Assembly (NCBI GenBank): GCA_029260955.1
Contig: JAJDCF010000081.1
Location: 1-17,219, forward strand
Direction: 5' to 3'
Length of the DNA stretch: 17,219 bases
Origin: Patescibacteria group bacterium
GTDB lineage: Bacteria > Patescibacteriota > Gracilibacteria > UM-FILTER-43-11
Shown here piece by piece: positions 1 to 6,634 of this stretch (its first letter is position 1; every line of letters starts with the position of its first letter). Under the pieces are notes generated by a model that made no database searches, had not been told where the DNA came from, and saw only the letters and a list, made by a program, of their open reading frames with translations. The translations under genes were made by a program, and so were the position numbers.

Positions 1-510
1 ATTGAAAAAGGAGCGCATGTTGAATATGCCAAGCCAAAAGAAGATCTGAAACAGAACTATGAGAAGGCTATCGAATACATTGTAGGTAAAACTAATTGGA
101 GCAAACTGGATTACACGATCAACAACGAAAAATCTATTACACTGAAGAGAAAAGATGGCGACGCCGCAATAGAATTAACCCGCACCGGCGAGGTCTGGCA
201 AGTAGGTGATGGCTATAAGAAGGGTCTTACACTAATGCAGGCTGTAACCTTAGGCAATCTGATGAACTGGGCAAAGCAGTGGGTCAAGAAAGAGAATATT
301 GAAGGAGCCTCTGAACGCCCCTTTGAGATTGAAGGCGGACGCATCGATTTTGATGTTAACTGGAGCCCTGTCGATAAAACCTTTTTGAAAGGATGGATTG
401 GCTTTTATGGCGAAATCGGCATAAGCAAAGAAATGGCCGTTGACGCGCTCAATAACTGGTATTTCAATGACATCCGCGGACGCACGTCAGATGTAGGTTA
501 CTTTGAGTAA
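1..510 (+). CDS. Hypothetical protein, C-terminal part (cut by window start)
   Basis: The frame is open from base 1 to a TAA at 508-510, giving 169 residues with no start that must be used, so the gene very likely begins before the window. An internal ATG at 235 would give only 91 residues and leave 234 bases of open, protein-like frame unexplained. The visible part is soluble and mixed alpha/beta, rich in Lys, Glu, Trp and aromatic residues, with no signal peptide, membrane segment or cysteine. A lysine-rich helix near residues 10-25 is followed by strand-like stretches and a Trp-containing C-terminal half. I do not recognise the family. It converges with the next gene: its TAA directly abuts the TAG of the minus-strand gene, with no room for a terminator between them. 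Confidence 0.75.
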   Translation: MEKGAHVEYAKPKEDLKQNYEKAIEYIVGKTNWSKLDYTINNEKSITLKRKDGDAAIELTRTGEVWQVGDGYKKGLTLMQAVTLGNLMNWAKQWVKKENIEGASERPFEIEGGRIDFDVNWSPVDKTFLKGWIGFYGEIGISKEMAVDALNNWYFNDIRGRTSDVGYFE

Positions 511-1080
511 CTAAATATCATCCAACGGCTTCCTTCGCCCATCCGCACTGAAGTATTTGAAGTAAACTGTTTTTATGGCCTCGAAAGTGCTGGTGAACAT
601 TGATTTCATGGCTTCCTGAAGCCTGCGAACTTTAGCAATGGCCGTGTTGTATTCTTGAGCAGAGCCAGTGGTAAGATTCTTTTTTAGATGCTTGGCTTTT
701 TTGAGTTCAAGTTTTATCTGTGATTTTATGGCTGTGCGGATCTTTTTAATCATGATCTCTTGCGTGGGCAAGCCTCGGCGTGCAGCAAAAGCAGCCGCGG
801 CCTGAGCTTTCTGATCATCGTCATCTTGTGGCTGACCACCACCACTGATATCCCCTTTTTCACCTGACTCCCCTTTCTTCTCCGAAATAACCTCCTTGGG
901 AGCTTCCACCCCAGTCATTACGTCTGCAACTTCAGTTTGAACACCTTCAGCACTTTGACGGACGGCTTCGCGGCCCTCGGCCTGCTTCTCCGTCTTCTTT
1001 TTCGAAATCAAATTATCGACCGCTTCTACCTCGGATGGCTTCTTGATGACGTCTGCTTTTTTATCGTGATGTGACTCCAA
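511..1080 (-). CDS. Hypothetical charged protein with helical C-terminal domain
   Basis: This 189-residue protein of unknown function has two parts. Residues 1 to about 85 are very hydrophilic and low in complexity, rich in Glu, Lys and Gly, ending in a run of Asp (DDDD), and are probably disordered. Residues about 88-180 look like amphipathic helices with many Lys and Ala, including a Lys/Leu-rich helix around 120-135. It has no cysteine, signal peptide or membrane segment. The longest frame starts with TTG at 1080. There is no in-frame ATG before residue 55, so TTG is the best start, without a Shine-Dalgarno. It is divergent from the DsbA-like gene, with only 22 bases between the starts, and convergent with the gene at 1-510. 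The basic helical part could bind nucleic acid or a partner protein, but nothing in the sequence proves that. Confidence 0.65.
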   Translation of the reverse strand: MESHHDKKADVIKKPSEVEAVDNLISKKKTEKQAEGREAVRQSAEGVQTEVADVMTGVEAPKEVISEKKGESGEKGDISGGGQPQDDDDQKAQAAAAFAARRGLPTQEIMIKKIRTAIKSQIKLELKKAKHLKKNLTTGSAQEYNTAIAKVRRLQEAMKSMFTSTFEAIKTVYFKYFSADGRRKPLDDI

Positions 1081-1084
1081 TGAC

Positions 1085-1092
1085 TGTATAGT
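1085..1092. promoter_or_regulatory. Possible shared divergent -10 region
   Basis: The 22 bases between the two divergent starts hold TATAGT on the plus strand (1087-1092) and TATACA on the minus strand (1090-1085), which overlap. The plus box ends 10 bases before the ATG at 1103, giving a leader of only a few bases. The minus box ends 4 bases before the TTG at 1080, which is too close for that start unless transcription begins inside the gene. No good -35 box is visible for either. This is a weak call from spacing and hexamer match alone. Confidence 0.3.
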
Positions 1093-1102
1093 TAAATACT
1101 GG

Positions 1103-1795
1103 ATGGATTATAACAAGAAATCTTGTCATCAGAAAGCCAAATTGTTACTATATAACGCGATGAAAACGCTCTACTCCTCTACATTTTTGACCGCAGTTTT
1201 AGCCTTTTTGATGCTGCTCGGAAAAACTCAGACACCTGTAATAGTGGTACAGGATGCTATTATGCCCGCCTTCCAGACCATCATTGAACCAATTGGACCA
1301 GGCCTGTCGCCTGCCGAACAAGGAGTTGTGAAGCTCGAAATATTCAATACCTTTGGTTGCCAGTCTTGTGATCTTTTTGGACAAGGAATCCTGCCGCAGC
1401 TAGTTGAGAAGTATACTGAAAATGAGCTCGTAGATCTGCGTTTATATATTATTCCTGATCGAGAGAATGAAGGTGAGCTTTATGCGGCTCGCGGGGCTCA
1501 TTGCGCGTCAAAGTATGATCGTTTTTGGGATATTGCCTACAAAATGCACGAGGCCGAGGTACTGAGCAAGCGAGAAGTTGACCTAATTGGGCAGGAACTT
1601 CAACTGCCAGTGGTTGAATATAGAGCCTGCCTAGGCTCCGAAGAGTTTGATGAGCAAATTGGCAAGGATATTTCGCACAGTGAAACTCGAAATATTGACC
1701 AAAAGCCAACCATTTTGGTAAATGATACGATTATTCTTGGTTCTCAGCCTGTCGAAAATATTGATCGCATCATCAATAAATATTTAAACAATTAG
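1103..1795 (+). CDS. Membrane-anchored DsbA-like thiol-disulfide oxidoreductase
   Basis: This 230-residue thioredoxin-fold protein probably acts outside the membrane as a disulfide oxidase or isomerase. Residues about 22-40 are a hydrophobic signal anchor without a clear signal-peptidase site. The thioredoxin domain starts near residue 75, with strand VVKLEIF and then the active-site CQSC (C86, C89). The expected cis-proline is P202 in QKPTILVN, followed by the usual closing strand and helix. Two further cysteines, C134 and C176, could form a structural disulfide. The ATG at 1103 gives the longest frame. An ATG at 1160 (residue 20) would start just before the hydrophobic segment and is an alternative, since neither has a Shine-Dalgarno. 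It is first in an operon with the HIT gene (2-base gap) and rsmI. Its likely clients include the Cys-containing pseudopilins encoded at 6621-10345, which is inference. Confidence 0.88.
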   Translation: MDYNKKSCHQKAKLLLYNAMKTLYSSTFLTAVLAFLMLLGKTQTPVIVVQDAIMPAFQTIIEPIGPGLSPAEQGVVKLEIFNTFGCQSCDLFGQGILPQLVEKYTENELVDLRLYIIPDRENEGELYAARGAHCASKYDRFWDIAYKMHEAEVLSKREVDLIGQELQLPVVEYRACLGSEEFDEQIGKDISHSETRNIDQKPTILVNDTIILGSQPVENIDRIINKYLNN

Positions 1796-1797
1796 CC

Positions 1798-2121
1798 ATG
1801 GAAGACTGTCTATTTTGCAAAATTGCCTCCAAAGAAATGTCAGCCGATCTGGTGTCGGAGAATGAGGAATTTGTTGCTTTCAACGACATCAATCCGCGCG
1901 CCAAGCATCATATTTTGATAATTCCAAAAAAACATATTCCGACGATGAATGATTTGGATGAGGAGGAGGGTGATGACGCACTAATGGGTCGCATGATGGT
2001 TTTTGCCCGAGATTTGGCCAAAGAAAAAGGCTTTAACGGGCATCAACTTCAGTTTCATGTGGGTAAAGGTGGTGGTCAGATCATATTTCATGTTCATTTA
2101 CACCTAATGTCTAGTGGATAA
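1798..2121 (+). CDS. HIT family (histidine triad) protein, HinT-like
   Basis: This is a small cytoplasmic nucleotide hydrolase or transferase of the histidine-triad superfamily, 107 residues, the normal length for the HinT branch. The signature is near the C-terminus, GQIIFHVHLHL, with H98, H100 and H102 forming the triad; the middle one is the nucleophile in the family. The N-terminal CLFC (C4, C7) with H46 in PKKHI matches the zinc-binding form. The central NPRAKHHILIIPK stretch is typical of the nucleotide-binding part. HinT-like proteins commonly cleave purine nucleoside phosphoramidates such as aminoacyl-AMP, but the substrate here cannot be read from sequence. The start is the ATG 2 bases after the stop of the DsbA-like gene, so the two are co-transcribed. 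Its end overlaps the rsmI start by 8 bases. Confidence 0.96.
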   Translation: MEDCLFCKIASKEMSADLVSENEEFVAFNDINPRAKHHILIIPKKHIPTMNDLDEEEGDDALMGRMMVFARDLAKEKGFNGHQLQFHVGKGGGQIIFHVHLHLMSSG

Positions 2122-2782
2122 AGGAAAGCTTTACATCGTCGCAACGCCAATTGGGAATTTGTCCGATTTTACTTTTCGGGCCAAGGAAATTTTGGAAAAT
2201 GTAGATTTAGTGGCCTGCGAGGATACGAGGCATTCGGGAATTCTGCTTTCGCACTACAAAATCGACACACCTAAACTCTCTTTTCATTCACATAGTGGAC
2301 AGGCAAAAGTCGATAAAATCATGGCTTATTTGGATGAAGGAAAAGATGTGGCGCTTATTTCGGATGCGGGAACACCAGGAATTTCGGACCCGGGCTATGT
2401 ATTGATTCAAGCTGCTCTGGAAGCAGGCGTGGACATTATTCCCATTCCAGGTCCATCTGCAGTAATTACGGCCCTATGTGCCAGCGGTTTGCCGACTGAT
2501 AAGTATTTGTATTTGGGCTTTTTGCCTGTGAAAAAGGGGCGCCAGACTATTTTTAAAAAGATTGCGGCTTCCGAGCATACGGTAGTGTTTTATGAATCCC
2601 CTCACCGACTACGAAAGACCTTGGGGCAGCTAGGCGAGCATGTGGCTGCCGATGCGCGCGTGGTGGTCGCCAAAGAATTGACCAAAATTTATGAAAACTA
2701 TTATCGTGGCACGTTGCCGGAGGTTTTGACCGCAATTCCTGAAAAACCGAAGGGCGAATATGTGGTAATGATTCATAATTAG
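2114..2782 (+). CDS. rsmI: 16S rRNA (cytidine-1402-2'-O)-methyltransferase RsmI
   Basis: RsmI uses S-adenosylmethionine to methylate the 2'-OH of C1402 in the 16S rRNA decoding centre. The 222 residues carry the family's motifs in order: TPIGNLSD (11-18), CEDTRH (35-40), SDAGTPGISDPG (83-94, the SAM-binding loop), PIPGPSA (110-116), FLPVKKGR (136-143), YESPHR (160-165), KELTKIYE (187-194) and a closing KGEYV. The E. coli enzyme is about 286 residues, so this one lacks the extra C-terminal region. All catalytic-domain motifs are present, and the truncation looks natural since the frame ends cleanly. The start is GTG at 2114, inside the last codons of the HIT gene, which implies translational coupling. 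No Shine-Dalgarno is visible. Confidence 0.97.
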   Translation: MDKGKLYIVATPIGNLSDFTFRAKEILENVDLVACEDTRHSGILLSHYKIDTPKLSFHSHSGQAKVDKIMAYLDEGKDVALISDAGTPGISDPGYVLIQAALEAGVDIIPIPGPSAVITALCASGLPTDKYLYLGFLPVKKGRQTIFKKIAASEHTVVFYESPHRLRKTLGQLGEHVAADARVVVAKELTKIYENYYRGTLPEVLTAIPEKPKGEYVVMIHN

Positions 2783-2795
2783 GCCCACCCTAGGC

Positions 2796-2917
2796 ATACC
2801 CACTGGACCCTATGTATTCTGATGCACAGATCTTGCACAAAGTTTGCACAGATCTTGCACAAACCTTGTGCAACAGAATTACCTACCTTCAAAGGGGTAC
2901 CCGGGCCACTGGGGTAT
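2796..2917. repeat. Diverged inverted repeat enclosing the phased boxes
   Basis: ATACCCACTGGACCC at 2796-2810 and GGGCCACTGGGGTAT at 2903-2917 are inverted copies of each other with one mismatch and two single-base bulges. They bracket 92 bases containing the TGCACA array. The layout resembles a small non-coding element with terminal inverted repeats, or a large hairpin between the convergent 3' ends of rsmI and the M23 gene. No clear target-site duplication is visible. Within it, 2866-2873 pairs with 2855-2862 as an 8-bp stem with a 3-base loop, but no T-run follows, so it is not a standard terminator. Confidence 0.45.
2823..2873. repeat. Five TGCACA/TGTGCA boxes at exact 11-bp spacing
   Basis: TGCACA begins at 2823, 2834, 2845 and 2856, and its inverse TGTGCA begins at 2867. 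All spacings are exactly 11 bases. At a larger scale, a 19-base unit (2823-2841) is repeated perfectly at 2845-2863, a 22-base period. The last direct box and the inverted box make a small hairpin (TTGCACAA, ACC, TTGTGCAA). One box per helical turn puts the boxes on one face of the DNA, as in iterons or cooperative protein-binding sites. It lies between two convergent genes, so it is not a promoter of either. Confidence 0.8.
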
Positions 2918-2950
2918 TATAAGTTTTTCGAAGCCAAGTTCTGCTTGTTT

Positions 2951-4627
2951 CTATTTCAATTCACTCAAAAACTCATCCGGCACGTATTCAATTGGCATTT
3001 CTTCGAGCGGAAGATACTTGAGAGCATTGACCGCTTCGCCTTTGTAGTAGACCTCAAAATGCAGATGTGCTCCTGTGGTTTGCAGACCGGCGCCTTTTGT
3101 TCCTGGGGTTCCACCAGATAGACCGATTACCTCGCCTTTGCGTACTGTAGTCCCTGCTGTCACCATGATTTCGGAAACATGGCCGTAAACCGTGACCAGG
3201 TTGTTTTTGTGAGCAAGAACAATATAACTGTAGCCATTTCCGTTGTCTTTGGTTTGGAATACGTAAGCATTTGCAGGTGCTCTGATTTCGGTAAACTGCT
3301 TGGCTCGAATATCGGTCGCGCTGTGCGTCCCCCATCTTTTTGGATAGGTCGGATCGTGGAATTTGGCTGTAATCTTGTTCGCCGGAACAGGCCAGATGAA
3401 CGGCTTCTTTGAAGATTTTGTGATGTCCTCCTCGGACTGACCGTCGATTGAATCGATCATATCGAGAGTATCCTCGGCCTGCTGCAAATCTTGGAAATCC
3501 TGTGGCTTTTCTGCCTGCTCCACATCTTCTAGGCCATCGTCTAGGGCATCAAGCTTGCTTTCGATCAGCCCAATGTTGTCTTGCAAGTTTTGAACAGCAA
3601 TGACTGATTCCAGTTGTTCCTGCAGCGCCTGCTCTAACAGAAGTTGGTATTTTTCTTCTTCACCATGCGTTTCTTCGAGCAGGTTCTTTTTGGCCAATCT
3701 CGTTTCTTCGTAGTTGCGTTTTTCTTTGGCTAATTGTTCATATAAAAAATTCAAGTCTTCCTGCTCACTAAGAATATCGAACTGCTTTTCCAGTAGTTCC
3801 TGACGAGTAAGATCTAGGCCGTGAAAAACATGACGACCTGTCTCTTCCATTACCTTGAAGTACTCCTGTCCCAGTAGGTTTTCGCTAACTGAGTTGTCGG
3901 CCAACAACAATTTTAAAGTGCTGGCGCCATCGTCATATAAATCAAAAAATCGGCTCTCTTCTTGGTAAAGAAGTTGTACATAGTCCAGAACTACTTTTTT
4001 TTGAATATCCAATTCAACCTCGGCTCGCTGCAAAAATAGCATGGCGTCTTTGATCTCGATCTTCTTTTCGGCAATCATCACTTCCGCCTTCGTCATTTTT
4101 TCCTTTGTCATGCGAATGTGAGTATTGATCAGGTCAATCTGCCCCTGAAGTTCGGCCACCTGCTCACGAATAGGTTCCAGCTTTTCTTCGGCTAGCTCGA
4201 TTTCTTTCTCTAGTTCTTTAAAACGTTCTTGTTGATCTTCCAGATTCTCTTTTACGCCAGTAAGCCTTTGTTCGGCAAAGGACTTTTTTCCGCCCCAGCT
4301 ACTGATTAGACTTTGGCGGTACTGCTCAAAAGAATCCGCTGTTTCCGGTACAAAAGGAAGTTCTTCTTCGTCTCTTTTTACAGCCCTTGGCACATCCGGC
4401 TCAAATTCGCTGACTTGATAACCGTCTTCATCGAATACGCCAACTTCGCTGACATCCCAAAGGGTTTCTGTGTATCTGGCGCTTCCATCGTCATAAACCG
4501 GCTCAATCGGAATTTCGATATTTGTGAAACTATAGGCACCTTCCTGGGCAAAAGCCATATATGGCGCCAACATGGCCGTAGCCAAGATCACAGAGAGAAG
4601 CCGTTTTTTTGAGCTAAATATAGACAA
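2951..4627 (-). CDS. Secreted coiled-coil M23 peptidase (EnvC/NlpD-type murein hydrolase or activator)
   Basis: This 558-residue protein has a signal peptide (basic KKR, hydrophobic core, probable cleavage after AFA at residue 27). An acidic linker to about 100 is followed by a long Glu/Lys/Gln-rich coiled coil at about 115-370, a short linker, and a C-terminal M23 domain at about 408-540. The metal and catalytic residues are all present: H435 and D439 (HSATD), H483 (YGH), and H521 and H523 (HLHFE). It should therefore be an active zinc endopeptidase cutting peptidoglycan cross-bridges, unlike EnvC, whose metal site is degenerate. The coiled-coil arrangement is that of division-associated hydrolases regulated by FtsEX, but no ftsEX is visible here. 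The start is TTG at 4627. No in-frame ATG gives the signal peptide, and the upstream frame closes at 4649. It is a single-gene unit, divergent from ruvA and convergent with rsmI. Confidence 0.95.
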   Translation of the reverse strand: MSIFSSKKRLLSVILATAMLAPYMAFAQEGAYSFTNIEIPIEPVYDDGSARYTETLWDVSEVGVFDEDGYQVSEFEPDVPRAVKRDEEELPFVPETADSFEQYRQSLISSWGGKKSFAEQRLTGVKENLEDQQERFKELEKEIELAEEKLEPIREQVAELQGQIDLINTHIRMTKEKMTKAEVMIAEKKIEIKDAMLFLQRAEVELDIQKKVVLDYVQLLYQEESRFFDLYDDGASTLKLLLADNSVSENLLGQEYFKVMEETGRHVFHGLDLTRQELLEKQFDILSEQEDLNFLYEQLAKEKRNYEETRLAKKNLLEETHGEEEKYQLLLEQALQEQLESVIAVQNLQDNIGLIESKLDALDDGLEDVEQAEKPQDFQDLQQAEDTLDMIDSIDGQSEEDITKSSKKPFIWPVPANKITAKFHDPTYPKRWGTHSATDIRAKQFTEIRAPANAYVFQTKDNGNGYSYIVLAHKNNLVTVYGHVSEIMVTAGTTVRKGEVIGLSGGTPGTKGAGLQTTGAHLHFEVYYKGEAVNALKYLPLEEMPIEYVPDEFLSELK

Positions 4628-4653
4628 ATAATTTAGATTCAGGAATTCTTATT

Positions 4654-4682
4654 ATTATACCAAAAAATAGCCTAAAAAACAA
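4654..4682 (-). promoter_or_regulatory. Promoter of the M23 peptidase gene
   Basis: On the minus strand there is a perfect TATAAT at 4659-4654, preceded by TGG (an extended -10), and TTGTTT at 4682-4677 as the -35. The spacer is 17 bases. Transcription would start near 4647, giving a leader of about 20 AT-rich bases before the TTG start at 4627. Confidence 0.6.
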
Positions 4683-4715
4683 GGGTTTTGGGCTTAAGAA
4701 TAAGGAAAAACCTGT

Positions 4716-4745
4716 TTGCGAGAAGCGCGCTTGGTGTGCTAGTAT
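4716..4745 (+). promoter_or_regulatory. Probable promoter of ruvA-pgi-pseudopilin operon
   Basis: TTGCGA at 4716-4721 and TAGTAT at 4740-4745 are separated by 18 bases, and TGC directly before the second box makes it an extended -10. The predicted start of transcription is near 4752, about 14 bases before the ruvA ATG. The leader is A-rich and has no Shine-Dalgarno. It is divergent from the M23 promoter within the same 138-base gap. Confidence 0.45.
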
Positions 4746-4765
4746 TGTCTTAATAAAATAAACAT

Positions 4766-5341
4766 ATGATTGGTTACCTGTCAGGGCTCATCATCGACAA
4801 AGACGAAAAGACGCTGACCGTGCTCACCGGTGGCATTGGCTACCGTGTTTCTGGAACAACTGATTTGGTTACAGAAGCTAAAATTGACCACAAAGTTCAG
4901 CTTTTTATTCATACCGCTGTTCGCGAAGATGATATTAGCCTGTACGGATTCCAGAAAAAGGAGGAATTGAAGTTTTACAAGCAACTCCTAAATGTTTCTG
5001 GCATCGGCCCAAAGATGGCCATGGAAATTCTGGCCACCCCCATTGCCATGACTCAGAATGCGATTGTCTCGGAAGATATCGCCCTGCTTACTAAAATCAA
5101 GGGTCTTGGCAAAAAGACTGCCGAAAGACTTTGCCTGGAGCTTAAGAATAAGATTGATCCGGTCATGGCAGGCTCTGGTTCTGATGGGATTACAAAGGCT
5201 GGGGTTCATGAAGATGCTGTACTGGCTCTGGAGAGTTTGGGCTACGAACGCTTTCAGATTATTAAATTTGTGGCCAAGCTGCCTGCCGAAATCAGCGAAA
5301 CGGAAGACATTGTTAAGTCATTTCTTAAATCATCTGCCTAA
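4766..5341 (+). CDS. ruvA: Holliday junction branch migration complex subunit RuvA
   Basis: RuvA binds four-way DNA junctions as a tetramer and loads the RuvB motor for branch migration during recombination and fork repair. The 191 residues follow the family's layout. The N-terminal OB-fold domain (1-62) starts MIGYLSG and ends VREDDISLYGF, including the acidic pin residues. Two helix-hairpin-helix motifs follow, VSGIGPKMA (77-85) and IKGLGKKTAERL (111-122), which bind the DNA backbone. A Gly/Ser linker leads to the RuvB-contacting domain III (about 148-190, EDAVLALESLGY). The length is normal (E. coli about 203). ruvB and ruvC are not adjacent here. The gene opens a run of six co-directional genes, and pgi follows after 9 bases. 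Confidence 0.98.
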   Translation: MIGYLSGLIIDKDEKTLTVLTGGIGYRVSGTTDLVTEAKIDHKVQLFIHTAVREDDISLYGFQKKEELKFYKQLLNVSGIGPKMAMEILATPIAMTQNAIVSEDIALLTKIKGLGKKTAERLCLELKNKIDPVMAGSGSDGITKAGVHEDAVLALESLGYERFQIIKFVAKLPAEISETEDIVKSFLKSSA

Positions 5342-5350
5342 CCCGCATTT

Positions 5351-6634
5351 ATGCTGCATCTTCAAATTGAAAATCTCTCAAAAGTTGGTCGCCTTCATGG
5401 TATTTCGAAGGCTAGATTTAGAAGTTTTTGTGAGAATAAACAGCCTTTGGTTCAAAAAGTCTTTAAGCTGAAAGCCAAGCCTGGTTATGCTTTTTTGGCC
5501 CTGCCAGATGCTGAGGCAAATTTGAAAAATGTTAAAAAATATGTGAAGGAGCAGGAGAAGAACGGCTGGAAAAATATTGTTGTTCTTGGAATCGGTGGCA
5601 GCGCGCTTGGGTCTATTGCTGTACGGGATGCCCTGAGGAGTGAGTTTAGCAAAGGGCCAAAGCTTTATGTTCTGGACAACATCGATCCTGCTTACACCGC
5701 AGAACTACTCAGCAACCTGAATCTTGCGAAAACACTTTTTGTGGTCATATCCAAATCTGGCACCACGACAGAACCCATGATTCAGTATGGTCTGGTGAAG
5801 GAAATGTTGGCAAAAAAATTCCCAAACAACTATCAGAAACATCTGGTTTTTGTGACCGACCCAAAAGGCGGTCTACTACGCAAAATTGCCAAAGCCGAGA
5901 AGATCACTGCCTTTGATATTCCACCAAAAATTGGTGGTCGTTTTTCGGTTCTGACAAATGTTGGCTTACTGCCATGCGCACTGGCTGGCATGGATGTTGG
6001 TGGCCTACTCAAAGGTGCTCAGAATATGCGCGATGCGATCAAACGAGGAAAGGGCATGCACAATCCTGCCCTGGCGCTGGCGGCAGCACAGTTTTTGCTG
6101 GATAAAAAGAAGAAGAAAACCATGACTGTGCTCATGCCATATTCCAATTACCTGTATCGCATGGGAGATTGGTATAGGCAGCTACTGGCCGAAAGCATTG
6201 GTAAAGGTCGCTCTGCCGGACCCACGCCCATAAACGCACTTGGCACGACTGACCAGCACTCGCAATTACAGCTCTATAATGATGGCCCTAATAATAAGTT
6301 TTTTATTTTTATGCGCCTTCTCAAACATGCCAAGAATCCAAAAGTAGGCAACGTTCTTCCCGAAGAAATCGGATTTTTGAATGGCAAAAAGTTTAGCCAG
6401 GTAATCGATGCTGCTTACCAGGGAACCGCTCAAGCTCTTACCAAGCGCAGACATCCGAATGTGACAATTGAAGTCCCCAAAGTCGATGCCAAAGCAATTG
6501 GTGCTCTATTCATGCTTTTTGAATTTCAGGTAGCACTCTTGGGCCTCCTTTATAAAGTGGATGCCTTTAATCAACCAGGCGTGGAACATTCTAAACAAAT
6601 AACAAAAAAAATCTTAAAAGGTGAAGAAAAATAG
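5351..6634 (+). CDS. pgi: Glucose-6-phosphate isomerase
   Basis: Pgi interconverts glucose-6-phosphate and fructose-6-phosphate in the cytosol; the product also feeds GlmS, encoded at the end of the window. The 427-residue protein is of the short bacterial type (B. subtilis about 450, E. coli 549). Visible motifs are VVLGIGGSALG (77-87), the phosphate-binding SKSGTTTE (134-141), GGRFSVLTNVGLLP (195-208, family signature), AESIGK (280-285) with the probable catalytic E281, TTDQHSQLQ with H303, and the C-terminal NQPGVEHSK with K415. The start is ATG at 5351, 9 bases after ruvA. Its final codons overlap the GTG start of the first pseudopilin by 14 bases, tying a glycolytic gene to the pilus cassette by operon structure. 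Confidence 0.97.
   Translation: MLHLQIENLSKVGRLHGISKARFRSFCENKQPLVQKVFKLKAKPGYAFLALPDAEANLKNVKKYVKEQEKNGWKNIVVLGIGGSALGSIAVRDALRSEFSKGPKLYVLDNIDPAYTAELLSNLNLAKTLFVVISKSGTTTEPMIQYGLVKEMLAKKFPNNYQKHLVFVTDPKGGLLRKIAKAEKITAFDIPPKIGGRFSVLTNVGLLPCALAGMDVGGLLKGAQNMRDAIKRGKGMHNPALALAAAQFLLDKKKKKTMTVLMPYSNYLYRMGDWYRQLLAESIGKGRSAGPTPINALGTTDQHSQLQLYNDGPNNKFFIFMRLLKHAKNPKVGNVLPEEIGFLNGKKFSQVIDAAYQGTAQALTKRRHPNVTIEVPKVDAKAIGALFMLFEFQVALLGLLYKVDAFNQPGVEHSKQITKKILKGEEK

Noticed and set aside
2823..2863. Direct repeats considered as a CRISPR array
   Set aside because: The repeat is 19 bases, the copies are separated by only 3 bases, and there are no unique spacers or cas genes.
2822..3121. Plus-strand frames of 99 and 67 codons starting in the TGCACA array
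   Set aside because: They run antisense into the M23 catalytic domain, and their starts fall in the repeat. No protein-like pattern is visible.
3054..3335. Minus-strand 93-codon frame inside the M23 gene
   Set aside because: It is a shifted-frame shadow of the M23 catalytic domain, whose own frame carries all conserved residues.
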